Shown here: piece by piece, positions 43,041 to 52,744 of the stretch
Position numbering within the stretch: the first letter of the stretch is position 1
Layout of the letters: each line of letters begins with the position of its first letter
Source of the DNA: an uncultured Clostridia bacterium
GTDB taxonomy: Bacteria > Bacillota > Clostridia > Oscillospirales > Acutalibacteraceae
DNA length: 58,460 bases
Assembly: GCA_946186245.1 (NCBI GenBank)
Contig: CAMHMN010000005.1
Location: forward strand, 1 to 58,460
Reading direction: 5' to 3'
The notes under the pieces: model-generated
Told to the model about the DNA's origin: nothing
The model's input: only the letters and a program-made list of their open reading frames with translations
The model's database searches: none
Made by a program: the position numbers and the translations under genes

Positions 43041-44297
43041 ATGAAAAAAAAGATGTTTGCAGCGGCGCTGATGTCATGTCTGACGGCGGCAGCGCTTGTT
43101 GCGGCGCCGACAGTCAGAGCCGGCAATAACGATTATTCACAGACGATAGATTCGGTGCCGGTCAAGAAATATCTGGTGGTAAAAAAAGGCGTGTTCGTGC
43201 CGAATGTGACCTTCCGGTACACACTGGCGCCCGGTCAGGCAGTGGAAGCCACCGCAGACACCCACGAAATATTCCCCGGTCCGGCGGGAGCGGTCTTCGC
43301 CTCGAGCGGAAAGAAATACGCGTTCGCCAGCTTCACCCCGTCGGATACCGTGACGCCGGAAGCAGACGCCCCCGACGGAAGCACGGTGCGGTTTGCCACA
43401 TCCGACACTTCCGACGAGGAATACGCCGAAAAAACGCTCACCGTCGATCTGAGCGGAGTGCCCTTCCCGGCGGCGGGCATTTACCGTTATGTCGTTACCG
43501 AGGAAGACTCCGGCCTGGCGGGAATTACGCAGGACAGCGACAACAAAAGATACATTGATGTTTTTGTGCACAAATCGGACCAGACCGACGATGAGGAATA
43601 TGTGGCCGGTTCCGCGGTGATCAGGCTCAATGACGGTGCGCCGGATGCGGACGGGAAGGCAAGAGCCGCCGTCAAATCCTCCGGCTTTACCAACCGGTAC
43701 GATACCAACAACATCGGCTTTTCCAAGAGTGTCACCGGCAATCAGGCTTCCTTCAACCAGTATTTCAAGTTCACGGTGAAGCTGACAGGCAATAAAAAAG
43801 TGGATGAAAGCAATACCCTGGTGAAGGTCAGCGGAGAATTTGACGAGGAGCCGGCCGAAAACATGGCGACCAGATACGACGGAGATGTCATGGCCGCGGC
43901 AAACGCCGGGCTGGAATATGTCACCCTGGCGGATCTCAGAAACGGCCGGGATTTCTACATAAAGCACGGTCAGTCAGTGGAGCTGACCGGCATTCCCGAC
44001 GGAATGGGCTATGAGGTGAGCGAGGAAAAACTGGATTATACACCTTCCGTCGCGGTAACCGGAGACTCGAACGGAACGGTGGAAGAAGGCAGGGCGATGG
44101 ACGGTTCCCTGACGGAAGACACAACGCTGGCCTTCACCAACGCCCGGAACGGCATCATTCCGTCCACCGGCATTTCGGCTGCGTTTGCCCTGCCGCTGGC
44201 GGTAATGGCGGGAGGCATTGCGGGCATCGTGCTGCTGTATGTCAGACGCATAAAGAAAAAAGCCCGGAAAGGAAACGCAATTGAACAGGCTCAATAA
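43041..44297 (+). CDS. FctA/Spy0128-like major pilin, two domains
   Basis: A 418-residue sortase-anchored shaft subunit. The signal peptide ends near APTVRA (about 25). Two Spy0128-type isopeptide domains follow: one at 30-215 (GIYRYVVTEEDSG, FTNRYD) and one at 220-375 (NIGFSKSVTGN, FKFTVKLTGN, LAFTNAR). The C-terminus has the sorting signal IPSTG, a TM helix and a KKKARK tail. ATG 43041 has GGGAGG 9 bases upstream, so the TTG just before it is not needed. Its position before a class B sortase matches FCT pilus loci, where FctA forms the shaft. The start of the sortase gene overlaps its end. Confidence 0.86.
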   Translation: MKKKMFAAALMSCLTAAALVAAPTVRAGNNDYSQTIDSVPVKKYLVVKKGVFVPNVTFRYTLAPGQAVEATADTHEIFPGPAGAVFASSGKKYAFASFTPSDTVTPEADAPDGSTVRFATSDTSDEEYAEKTLTVDLSGVPFPAAGIYRYVVTEEDSGLAGITQDSDNKRYIDVFVHKSDQTDDEEYVAGSAVIRLNDGAPDADGKARAAVKSSGFTNRYDTNNIGFSKSVTGNQASFNQYFKFTVKLTGNKKVDESNTLVKVSGEFDEEPAENMATRYDGDVMAAANAGLEYVTLADLRNGRDFYIKHGQSVELTGIPDGMGYEVSEEKLDYTPSVAVTGDSNGTVEEGRAMDGSLTEDTTLAFTNARNGIIPSTGISAAFALPLAVMAGGIAGIVLLYVRRIKKKARKGNAIEQAQ

Positions 44298-44985
44298 GGT
44301 GTTCGGCGTACTCAACGACATTCACGACGGGCTGATAACGGTGGTGTTTATCGCGGCCATCATTATTTCGGGCTACGGCGTGTATGACGTCTGGTATATC
44401 TACGATCACGCGGACGACAGGCAGTACATGGATTATTCTCCCGATTCACCGGTATCCGAGCTGGAGAAGCTGCCTGTGACGGACGATATGGTGGGCTGGA
44501 TTTACTTCAGCGACGCCGGAATCAACTTTCCGGTCATGCAGGGGGAAAACAACCTCACCTATCTCAACAAGGATCCTGCGGGGAATTTCTCGCTGTCGGG
44601 AAGCATATTCCTCGACAGCCGCAATTCACCCGGCTTTACGGACGAATATTCCATGATTTACGGACACCACATGGCCTACGGCAGGATGTTCGGCGCGCTG
44701 GACAAGTTCCTCGACCGGGACTTCGCCTTCCGGCACAGGAACGGCACGCTGCTGATCGGGCGCAACGGAGAGCAGCGCCGCAAACTGACGGTTTTCGCGG
44801 TGGTCAGGGCGGACGCGGATGCGCTTGCGGCGTTCGATGTGGAGAATCCATCCAATGCGAGGGACTACCTCCTGTCCGAAGCCGGCATCAGATTCGGCGT
44901 CCCGGGGGATCATATCCTCGCGCTTTCCACCTGCGACGGTGAGAATGATTCCATGAGAATAATTGTGGCTTGCAGCATTGAGTAA
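44281..44985 (+). CDS. Class B sortase (pilus polymerase type)
   Basis: A 234-residue membrane-anchored transpeptidase. An N-terminal TM helix (17-37) is followed by the SrtB fold: WIYFSDAGINFPVMQGENN, IFLDSRN, the catalytic His in MIYGHHMAYGRMFG (H129/H130), the nucleophile C218 in LALSTCDGEND and the arginine R226 in MRIIVAC. In S. pyogenes FCT loci a class B sortase polymerises FctA, which suits this gene's place. TTG 44281 is the start; AAAGGA precedes it by about 8 bases and it overlaps the pilin gene by 17 bp. Confidence 0.9.
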   Translation: MNRLNKVFGVLNDIHDGLITVVFIAAIIISGYGVYDVWYIYDHADDRQYMDYSPDSPVSELEKLPVTDDMVGWIYFSDAGINFPVMQGENNLTYLNKDPAGNFSLSGSIFLDSRNSPGFTDEYSMIYGHHMAYGRMFGALDKFLDRDFAFRHRNGTLLIGRNGEQRRKLTVFAVVRADADALAAFDVENPSNARDYLLSEAGIRFGVPGDHILALSTCDGENDSMRIIVACSIE

Positions 44986-45043
44986 ATCTCGTGTTCTGAC
45001 ACATTATGATAAATACCTTAGTATGAAAGGAGTATGAAGTGCA

Positions 45044-46498
45044 GTGAAAAACAGGCTAAACCGCGCGCTGAGCAGTGTCGCGGTCATCATGACGGTTGTT
45101 CTGCTGTTGGTGATCGCCAATGTCATGCCGCCGCTGGATGTTTCCGTATGGGCGAAAAGCAGCGTGTCCGCTTCGGATGCCGTATCGGGTTCGGACAAGG
45201 CGGTACCCTACGTCAACAGAATCAATTTCTTCAAAAATCCGATTACGCCAAAGGCATCCGGCATGCTGACGCATGTCACCTCCAACGGCGACAGCATTTC
45301 GGTTTCCGCTCTCTTCAGCGAGCTGGGTCTGGAAGAGGATCCGGACAAGGTGACAGGCATCTCCTGCAACACCCGTTATTTTGACGTGGATACAGGCGAA
45401 GGCGGCGACAGAATCATCAAGACACGCCGTTCATTCGACACGCTGGAAACGCTTACCTTTGAATTCGAGGACGGTTCCACTCTGCCGGTGATCTTCAAGG
45501 ACAGTCTGTACGTGACCAATCTGGCTCCGCTCTGTACCGACGTGAGCATACTGATCAACGGCAAGACGTACTCGCAGAATTCACAGGAAACCTTCGACGA
45601 ATCCGTTCCGGTCAGCGGCAAGAAGCTCTACGATCTGTCGATTGATTTTGCCGAGCTGCCCGACATGCAGTTCTCGGATTATGAGCAGCTGGTATTCACG
45701 CTGCCGGACGGCTTTGTTCTGCCTGATGATTTCAATGAGCTGAATCACACCTTTGAAATTGATATGGCGCTCGGCGGCAGGCTGAAGAATAACAAAATCA
45801 CCTATGACAAGGCGACCAATAAGGTAATTGTCGACTGGAACAGGGACGACACCACCGCCTTCAACAATTTCAGAGGCTCCAGCACGGCGAAATTCACCCT
45901 CGTGCTTTCGGGAAATCTCGACCCCAACTACGGCAAGCTGATTTTTTCCACCGGCAAGGAAGTGTCGCTTGTACAGGAAAACCTGCACAACGCCAGCGTG
46001 GTCAAGAACGCATCCTATGCGCCGTACCAGATCAACTATGAGATATTGGTGACGTCGGACGGCACCACCGAGAATCTCACGCTGACCGACGTGATGGGCA
46101 TTGCTCTCAATAATCCCGAGAATGTCACCGTCTTTTTCTCGGACGACAAGCATGTGGGCGACGAGGCCTACAAGCCGGAAATTATTTCCAATCAGGACGG
46201 TACGCTCAAGATAAGGATCCCCAAGATGGACGATGAGGACGTGCTGAACATCCGTTACATCTCGGATGTGGACGTCAATAAGATTGCCCGGAGCGCCAAC
46301 GCGACTTTTGAGGAAACCGGCAATACGGTCAACATTGTGGGCGACAACGATCCGAGCGATAACGAAGCCTTCGCATGGGTCTCCAGCATAGAATTTTCTG
46401 ATATCGAAAAAATGTCATCGAAACCAAGAACGTCAGAAGAAACGGTGACACCTACACGGACATCACATGGCAGGTCATTACCAACCGCGACGCGATGA
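45044..46498 (+). CDS. N-terminal part of a giant pilus-tip adhesin (frameshifted)
   Basis: A signal sequence (MKNRLNRALSSVAVIMTVVLLLVIANVM) is followed by beta-rich adhesin domains resembling collagen-binding/SdrG-like IgG folds (FTLPDGFVLPDDFNELNHTF, WNRDDTTAFNNF). Up to residue 456 (EFSDIEK) the sequence is adhesin-like; the last 28 residues (MSSKPRTSEETV... to the stop) are out of frame. At the A6 tract 46407-46412 one extra A would join this frame to the next, giving IEKNVIETKNVRRNGDTYTDITW. GTG 45044 follows AAAGGAG by 11 bases. It lies just after the sortase gene, where FCT loci keep their ancillary pilins. Confidence 0.8.
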   Translation: MKNRLNRALSSVAVIMTVVLLLVIANVMPPLDVSVWAKSSVSASDAVSGSDKAVPYVNRINFFKNPITPKASGMLTHVTSNGDSISVSALFSELGLEEDPDKVTGISCNTRYFDVDTGEGGDRIIKTRRSFDTLETLTFEFEDGSTLPVIFKDSLYVTNLAPLCTDVSILINGKTYSQNSQETFDESVPVSGKKLYDLSIDFAELPDMQFSDYEQLVFTLPDGFVLPDDFNELNHTFEIDMALGGRLKNNKITYDKATNKVIVDWNRDDTTAFNNFRGSSTAKFTLVLSGNLDPNYGKLIFSTGKEVSLVQENLHNASVVKNASYAPYQINYEILVTSDGTTENLTLTDVMGIALNNPENVTVFFSDDKHVGDEAYKPEIISNQDGTLKIRIPKMDDEDVLNIRYISDVDVNKIARSANATFEETGNTVNIVGDNDPSDNEAFAWVSSIEFSDIEKMSSKPRTSEETVTPTRTSHGRSLPTATR

Positions 46499-49400
46499 TC
46501 AGCCTGGCGGGTTCCCAGCTCACCGACGTCATGAGCGAGGAGGCAATGAAACTCTCTCACTATTCCGGCGAAGGAATCACGGTCAAGTGCTACAATGCCA
46601 ACGGAGATCTTGCGGCGGTCAGAAGCATTCCGTGGGAGGATCTCGGCACGGACCCCGAGAATGATTATACCTTCACCTACAATATTCCCGATACGGATCC
46701 GCCTTACAAATACGTCATGGAATACAAGACCTCGTCCAACATCATGGATCTGACCGAGCAGAAATACGTTTCCAATACCGTGACCGGCAAGTGCGGAATT
46801 GCCGAGGCCGGACAGCTGCTCAATCCTCCGGACGGCGGTCTGATCGCCGTCTCCAAGAATGTGGCGAGCGTGCGTTCCGACCATGTGACGTGGGAAGTCA
46901 AGGTGGAAATCAACGGGGACGCTCTCGACGGAAGCATCAAGCTCTCTGAAGCGCAGGCCAACGACAAGGGCGAGATCACGCAGCCCAACCTGCTTCCGCG
47001 AGTGTATATTCCGCCGGCGACCGCGGCGGACGGCACCGAGCTGAGCCACAGGAACTGTCAGGAGGCGCTGGAAAGCCTGGAAATCATCGGACTGGAACAG
47101 GGCGAAAAGGTCAGGGTCTATTATTATTACAACGACGACAATCAGACCTATTATGATTCCGATCCGTCCATGTGGCACGACGGAGTGCTCACCATGACGG
47201 GCTTCCAGAGCGACCCCAGCGAGAAATGGCCGAACAACAAGTTCTATATGTACTTCTACAAGGACTATGACATGAACCCCGGTCTGAATCACCCTGAAAA
47301 CGGTTCGGAAAAGCGCAATATCACACTCCGCATGAACAATTCGTTCCCTGTCGCCTGGGCCAATTACGCCAGGGATTACATCAACGCTTCCGAAACCTAC
47401 CAGCCGGGCATCTTCACGCATAAAAACTGGGTGGTGGTAAACGGCACCAAGGCGACCGCCGCCTTCAATACGCAGCCAACCAGCATTTACAAGCACGTAA
47501 TCAACAACGGCCAGAACTACAAGGCCAACAATCCCGTAATGACGGTGAGGGTCGGCGACGAAGAATCCGGATACGAGCAGAGCGTCACCTATCCGGCCTA
47601 CCGTTTCAGCGTTTCGGTCAACGGCATTTATTCCGATGATCCCATCGTGATTGAGGACACCTTTGACACGTCGATCTTCAAGCTGTTTGACTGCCGTGAC
47701 TTCGGCGGCAAGAGAACCTATGTCGAAACGCTTGACGAAAACGGCAACCATGATTACAGATGGATCAACTGGATTATGCCGCAGTTCGGCGGTAAATCCG
47801 AAATCGGCTGGAACGGCGCCGGCGGCAGCGAAGGCTTCACCTATCGCACGGACAACCAGAATGCCGATCCCGATCTCAATCACACCACCGATGAAATCAC
47901 CGACCACGGCAGAGTGATTTCCAACGACGATGTGATGGTGGAGGAAACGCCGACGGGACTCAGGTTTACCTTCAAGAACATGCAGAAATTCAGAAAGGCG
48001 AACGGGCAGTACTACAACTTCTATATTGTGGACTACTATCTTGTCCCGCGCAGCCTGGAAGCGCTTGCGGAGATTGAACGCCGCGTCGCTTCCGAAGAAC
48101 CCAAGACCGCGCCCATCACCAACACCGCGACATTCCGCGAGAATACGACCAGCGCGATCACCTATCTTTTCCACAAGAACGACTTTGAACCGGTCACAAA
48201 GACCTATGCCAAAATGGGCACTCAAACGGGAGATGACGGTGAGCAGCATCCCAGAATCAAATTCCAGATCAATATCAATCCCGGACAGATTGCCCTGAAT
48301 AACGGTGGCGCGATGGAAGTCAGCGATACCTATTCGGATTCCCTGTCGGTGGATTACAGATCGGTAAAGGTGACCACCTATCCGAAGGACAGGGCAAAGG
48401 ATATCAGCTTTGACTTCAGCGGCAATGTGGGAAAATTTGTCATTCCGGACAACACGCACGTCATCATCGACTATGACGCGACCATCATCAAGCCGCCTGA
48501 GGAAGGCAAGGACACCGTTCCTTTCAGCAATTCAGTCGATGTGAACGGTTTTTCCGCCAAGATTTCCGATTCCACCAGTGTGGCGGCGCAGTCCAACGGC
48601 GAGGCCATCACCCCCGAAATCTTCATCTTCAAATACCGTTCCAATCATATGGAAACGGGCCTGAACGGCGCGGTGTTCGAGCTGCTTGAATTGCGTGAAG
48701 ACAGCACCACGCAGGGCGGCTCCGAAGGCGGTTCCGAGAACGGCGGCTCCGAAGGCGGTTCCGAGAACGGCGGTTCCGAAGGCGGTTCCGAGAACGGCGG
48801 TTCCGAAGGCGGTTCCGAGAACGGCGGCTCCGAAGGTGGCTCGGAAGGCGGCTCCGAAGGCGGTTCGGAAGGCGGCAGCCAGAGCAGCGATCCGGCGCTT
48901 GACAAGTACAAGCCTATTCTGGTCAACGGAGAACCGTTCCATATGACCTCGGCCCATGACAGTTCCAACAACAAGGACGGGCAGATCCATCTGAAGCTCA
49001 GCCAGGTGGAACACGGCTTCACCCTGTCGCCCGACAAATTCTACTTTATCCACGAGATCACGCCGCCGGAAGGCTATTACGGCAGCGATGTCTACTACCA
49101 GTTCAAGATACTTACGGACGGCACGGTGGACTATTCCAACCGCATTTACCTCAACGGAGACACGCTGAATGTCCGCAATTCTCCCATGTCCATCAATGTC
49201 AATCTCACCAAGAACATCGAAGGCAACGTGCAGATCACAGACGCCGACAAGGCGCTGCTGAGCTTCAAGCTGGAGAAGTACAACGATGAGACCGACACAT
49301 GGGAAGTCTACGGCAATTACGGCGATATCAGATACACCGGATTCTCCGGCTCGTCAACCGTTCTGAAAAATCTCGGACTCGGCAAATACAGAATCACAGA

Positions 49401-51198
49401 ATACGGCAACGATCAGATCAAGGCCAATCACAGCGGTTCCGATGCCTATGTGATGTATGAATGGGAGAACAATGCGAAGGGCTCCACTTCCACGACGGAA
49501 TTCGAGATTACAAAGGATCATCTTGACAAGGCCGTGGACAGAAGCGTCACCTTCACCAACACCTATTCCACCGAAACGGTTGACCGCAAGGCGACAAAGA
49601 AGTGGTATGATACCGACAACCATGAGATCAACTGGCCGAAGGGCCTGAAAGTTCAGCTCGACGTGGTCACATTTGACGACGGCGTGCTGGGAAGCGTGCC
49701 GGTGCAGTCGGTGGAGCTGGACGGCGTGGCTGACAACGAGGGCGAATTCATCGCCGGAACGGCTTCCTTCAACGGCCTGCCGAAATTCCGTGCGGACGGT
49801 CAGACCACCCAGCAGTACGCGGTGATTGAAGCGACGGATTTCCATGGCTACGAATCGGACGACAACTACTACCTGCTGCCCAACAGTCAGGAAGCCGTGC
49901 TCATCAAAAACACCAAGATTTCCACCAGCGTCGGCGTTACCAAGAAATGGCTGGGCAATCTTCCCCAGGACGCAACGGCGACGATCTGCCTGTGGGGATA
50001 TCCCGAAGGCGGTTCCCCCTCGGATGCGAAGGCGCTTGCCACCATGGTTTGCACGGCTTCGCAGTTCCCGAAGGAAGAGCCCGAAACCGGCTACAAAAAG
50101 GACTGGAGTCTCCTGTTTGAGAATGTTCCTGTCACCGACGACAATGACGTTCCGCTGGAATACTTCTTTACCGAGATCAGCTGTTCCCCCGGTTACGAAC
50201 CTTCCTATCCGGAGGACGGAACCAATGCGGGTGCGGACGGTATCATCACAAACGCCGTGGCCAAGACGTCCTTCAGCGTCACCAAGCAGTGGCGCAATAC
50301 GCAGGACAATCTCTGGCCGGAGAATGTCGATGAGATCATTCTTAACATCCGACGCAGCAACAACAAGACGGGCCAGGACAATTCGTTCCTGATTTCGTGT
50401 GCGGTGGGGCCTGAAGGCTGCACACCCGACGGACTGCCGCAAGGCGCCTCGGTCAGCTTCCTGGACAAGGGCAACGGCAAGTACCTCTTTACCGTTGATC
50501 AGCTCGACAAATACGCAGCCGACGGCACGCTGTGGAATTACACTGTCACGGAAGAGAAAATTCCTCTCTTCGATGCCGTCTATGAGGACAGGAATCACAC
50601 CGATGTGACCGGAACGCAGAAATCCGCTCCGGACGGCGGCTATATTTTCAATACCGGAGAGGTTTACAACCTGACCGTCAGCAAAACCGTTACCGGCAAC
50701 TTCGGCGACCGCCGTGCCCCCTTCCAGTTTACCGTTCACATGGAGTATGATGACGGAGAGGCGTTCGACGGCTCGCTGAAATATGAGAAGGCAAGCCCGT
50801 TTGAAGGCGCCGAAGGCACGCTCCAATTCGACGCGGAAGGCAACGCGACCGTTTCCATCGGCCACGCGGAATCCGTGACCTTCTTCAATATTCCTTCCGG
50901 ACTGCTCTATTCGGTGACGGAGGAACGCAGTTCCGCCAGAGGTTACACCGTGCAGTCAACCGTCAACGGCACGCCCCGTAAGCAGAGCGAATCCCCGTAT
51001 GTCAATTACGGCCCGATCTACGACGCGTCAGGCAAAGCACTGAGCGACCAGCGCATATCGTATTCCAACGATAAAAGCAGAATCATTCCCACCGGTCTGG
51101 AATTGCAGATGGGCGGATCGGTGGCGCTGTTCCTGCTGTTTACATTCGGGCTTGCGTTCCTGATGCTCAGACGCAGGACCTCGGAGGATGACCGTTGA
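46495..51198 (+). CDS. C-terminal part of the giant adhesin with Cna-B/SpaA domains and sorting signal
   Basis: 1567 residues continuing the adhesin after the frameshift; the frame is open back to 46412 and the ATG at 46495 has no good ribosome site, so it is probably not a separate gene. It contains further adhesin domains (to about 690), a SpaA/Cna-B domain split by an SEGG repeat (about 715-890), then serial Cna-B modules (ending in motifs like YAVIEATDFHGYES and YSVTEERSSARGY) that usually carry isopeptide bonds. The end is SRIIPTGLE, a TM helix and RRRTSEDDR, a sorting signal of the (x)VPTG type used in FCT pili. Joined to the first part the product would exceed 2,000 residues. Confidence 0.82.
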   Translation: MISLAGSQLTDVMSEEAMKLSHYSGEGITVKCYNANGDLAAVRSIPWEDLGTDPENDYTFTYNIPDTDPPYKYVMEYKTSSNIMDLTEQKYVSNTVTGKCGIAEAGQLLNPPDGGLIAVSKNVASVRSDHVTWEVKVEINGDALDGSIKLSEAQANDKGEITQPNLLPRVYIPPATAADGTELSHRNCQEALESLEIIGLEQGEKVRVYYYYNDDNQTYYDSDPSMWHDGVLTMTGFQSDPSEKWPNNKFYMYFYKDYDMNPGLNHPENGSEKRNITLRMNNSFPVAWANYARDYINASETYQPGIFTHKNWVVVNGTKATAAFNTQPTSIYKHVINNGQNYKANNPVMTVRVGDEESGYEQSVTYPAYRFSVSVNGIYSDDPIVIEDTFDTSIFKLFDCRDFGGKRTYVETLDENGNHDYRWINWIMPQFGGKSEIGWNGAGGSEGFTYRTDNQNADPDLNHTTDEITDHGRVISNDDVMVEETPTGLRFTFKNMQKFRKANGQYYNFYIVDYYLVPRSLEALAEIERRVASEEPKTAPITNTATFRENTTSAITYLFHKNDFEPVTKTYAKMGTQTGDDGEQHPRIKFQININPGQIALNNGGAMEVSDTYSDSLSVDYRSVKVTTYPKDRAKDISFDFSGNVGKFVIPDNTHVIIDYDATIIKPPEEGKDTVPFSNSVDVNGFSAKISDSTSVAAQSNGEAITPEIFIFKYRSNHMETGLNGAVFELLELREDSTTQGGSEGGSENGGSEGGSENGGSEGGSENGGSEGGSENGGSEGGSEGGSEGGSEGGSQSSDPALDKYKPILVNGEPFHMTSAHDSSNNKDGQIHLKLSQVEHGFTLSPDKFYFIHEITPPEGYYGSDVYYQFKILTDGTVDYSNRIYLNGDTLNVRNSPMSINVNLTKNIEGNVQITDADKALLSFKLEKYNDETDTWEVYGNYGDIRYTGFSGSSTVLKNLGLGKYRITEYGNDQIKANHSGSDAYVMYEWENNAKGSTSTTEFEITKDHLDKAVDRSVTFTNTYSTETVDRKATKKWYDTDNHEINWPKGLKVQLDVVTFDDGVLGSVPVQSVELDGVADNEGEFIAGTASFNGLPKFRADGQTTQQYAVIEATDFHGYESDDNYYLLPNSQEAVLIKNTKISTSVGVTKKWLGNLPQDATATICLWGYPEGGSPSDAKALATMVCTASQFPKEEPETGYKKDWSLLFENVPVTDDNDVPLEYFFTEISCSPGYEPSYPEDGTNAGADGIITNAVAKTSFSVTKQWRNTQDNLWPENVDEIILNIRRSNNKTGQDNSFLISCAVGPEGCTPDGLPQGASVSFLDKGNGKYLFTVDQLDKYAADGTLWNYTVTEEKIPLFDAVYEDRNHTDVTGTQKSAPDGGYIFNTGEVYNLTVSKTVTGNFGDRRAPFQFTVHMEYDDGEAFDGSLKYEKASPFEGAEGTLQFDAEGNATVSIGHAESVTFFNIPSGLLYSVTEERSSARGYTVQSTVNGTPRKQSESPYVNYGPIYDASGKALSDQRISYSNDKSRIIPTGLELQMGGSVALFLLFTFGLAFLMLRRRTSEDDR
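48716..48879 (+). repeat. 27-bp and 12-bp tandem repeats coding for a Gly/Ser/Glu linker
   Basis: Four copies of a nine-residue unit (GGSEGGSEN, 27 bp) are followed by four of GGSE (12 bp). The copies are almost identical at DNA level, so copy number could vary by slippage without shifting frame. Confidence 0.9.
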
Positions 51199-51234
51199 TG
51201 GCCGGTGAATTGACAGCGAAAAACTAAAAAAATC

Positions 51235-51300
51235 TTCCCGCCGGGGCAGGTTGCTGCATCATTTGTGGCAGTTCTACTTGCACCGGCGGGAATTTTGTTG
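51235..51300 (+). terminator. Terminator of the pilus/adhesin operon
   Basis: TTCCCGCCGG (51235-51244) pairs with CCGGCGGGAA (51283-51292), followed by TTTTGTTG. The distal arm overlaps the promoter of the next gene. Confidence 0.75.
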
Positions 51301-51306
51301 TATAAT
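51278..51306 (+). promoter_or_regulatory. Promoter of the aldehyde dehydrogenase operon
   Basis: TTGCAC (51278-51283), 17 bp, perfect TATAAT (51301-51306). It is embedded in the 3' arm and T-tract of the upstream terminator. Confidence 0.7.
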
Positions 51307-51339
51307 CAAGGTAAAAGCGACAGAAGGGAGCAGGGAACC

Positions 51340-52713
51340 ATGAAACCCGAAACCATACTGGAACGGCAGCGAGCATTCTTCCTCAGCGGGGCGACTTTGC
51401 CGGTGGAATTCCGCCTGAAAATGCTCAGAAGGCTTTATGCAGCCGTAAAGAAATACGAGCCGGAGATCGCCGCGGCACTGCAGGCGGATCTGGGCAAGAG
51501 CGAATACGAGAGCTTCATGTGTGAATCGGGCTTTGCCCTCAGCGAAATCGGCTATATGATCAAGCATCTGCGCGGCTACGCGAGGCGGAAGGTGGTCTGC
51601 ACTCCCCTGGCGCAATTTCCTTCGGTGAGCTGGCGGCAGCCCACCCCGTACGGGAATGTGCTGATCATGAGCCCGTGGAATTATCCCTTCCTGCTGTCGG
51701 TGGAGCCGCTCTGCAATGCCCTTGCCGCGGGAAATACCGCCATCGTCAAGCCGAGTGCCTATTCACCGGCGACAAGCGCGCTGGTGGAAAGGATGCTGTC
51801 CGAATGCTTCCCGCCGGAATACGTGGCGGTTGTGACGGGAGGACGCAGGGAGAACGCAGCCCTGCTCGACATGAAATTCGACTTCGTGTTCTTCACCGGA
51901 AGTCAGGCGGTAGGCAAAGAAGTGCTCCGTCACAACGCGGAAAGGCTTACCCCGGCGGTGCTGGAGCTGGGCGGCAAAAGTCCCTGCATCGTGGACGAAA
52001 CAGCCAGGATTCCGCTTGCCGCCAGGAGAATCGTATTCGGCAAATATCTCAACTGCGGGCAGACCTGCGTCGCGCCGGACTACATTCTGTGTGACCGCAG
52101 GATCAAGGGGCAACTCATTGCGGAAATCCGCAGACAGATCACGGTGCAGTACGGCCAAAATCCTCTTGATAATCCCGACTACGGCCGCATGGTCAACCGG
52201 AAGCACTTCGACCGGGTGATGGGTCTGATCGACCGCGGAAAGTTGGCGGCGGGCGGCGGAAGCAATCCTGACACCCTTCAGATAGAGCCGACCGTGATGG
52301 ACAATGTGACATTCGACGATCCCGTTATGGGCGAAGAAATATTCGGGCCGGTTCTGCCGATCCTGACCTACGAAAAATTCGCGGACATCTTCCCGATGCT
52401 TGCCGGCAGACCCAAGCCGCTGGCGCTCTATCTCTTTTCGCAGGACAAGCGACGCATCAGGGCGGTCACGCAGCGCATTTCCTACGGCGGAGGGTGCGTC
52501 AACGACGTAGTGGTTCACCTCGCAACCAGCGAAATGGGATTCGGCGGGGTAGGGGAGAGCGGCATGGGAAGCTATCACGGACGCTTCGGTTTCGAGGCAT
52601 TTTCCCATTACAAGAGCATTCTGGACAAAAAGACATGGCTCGACCTTCCCATGAGATACCAGCCCTACGACCGGAAGTTCACCGCCAGGCTGCTGCATCT
52701 GTTTTTGAAATGA
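51340..52713 (+). CDS. NAD(P)-dependent aldehyde dehydrogenase (class 3-like)
   Basis: A 457-residue ALDH that oxidises an aldehyde to the acid with NAD(P)+. The cofactor region NVLIMSPWNYPFLLSVEPL and VFFTGSQAVGKEV, the general base E209 in LELGGKSP and the nucleophile C243 in CGQTCVAPDYIL are intact, and PVMGEEIFGPVLPIL follows. The short length and the C-terminal hydrophobic LLHLFLK resemble class 3/fatty aldehyde dehydrogenases. ATG 51340 has AAGGGAG upstream; the frame back to 51265 runs through the terminator and promoter. Substrate unknown. Confidence 0.9.
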   Translation: MKPETILERQRAFFLSGATLPVEFRLKMLRRLYAAVKKYEPEIAAALQADLGKSEYESFMCESGFALSEIGYMIKHLRGYARRKVVCTPLAQFPSVSWRQPTPYGNVLIMSPWNYPFLLSVEPLCNALAAGNTAIVKPSAYSPATSALVERMLSECFPPEYVAVVTGGRRENAALLDMKFDFVFFTGSQAVGKEVLRHNAERLTPAVLELGGKSPCIVDETARIPLAARRIVFGKYLNCGQTCVAPDYILCDRRIKGQLIAEIRRQITVQYGQNPLDNPDYGRMVNRKHFDRVMGLIDRGKLAAGGGSNPDTLQIEPTVMDNVTFDDPVMGEEIFGPVLPILTYEKFADIFPMLAGRPKPLALYLFSQDKRRIRAVTQRISYGGGCVNDVVVHLATSEMGFGGVGESGMGSYHGRFGFEAFSHYKSILDKKTWLDLPMRYQPYDRKFTARLLHLFLK

Positions 52714-52744
52714 ACACGGCCAATACCACACAGGAGTGATGATC

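Noticed and set aside
46255-48459. A 734-codon open frame on the minus strand opposite the adhesin
   Set aside because: It is antisense to strongly recognisable adhesin domains, has no ribosome site and gives low-complexity Val/Gly/Arg-rich protein; it is a shadow of codon bias.
48716-48879. CRISPR array
   Set aside because: The repeats are contiguous, in frame and encode Gly/Ser/Glu; there are no spacers.
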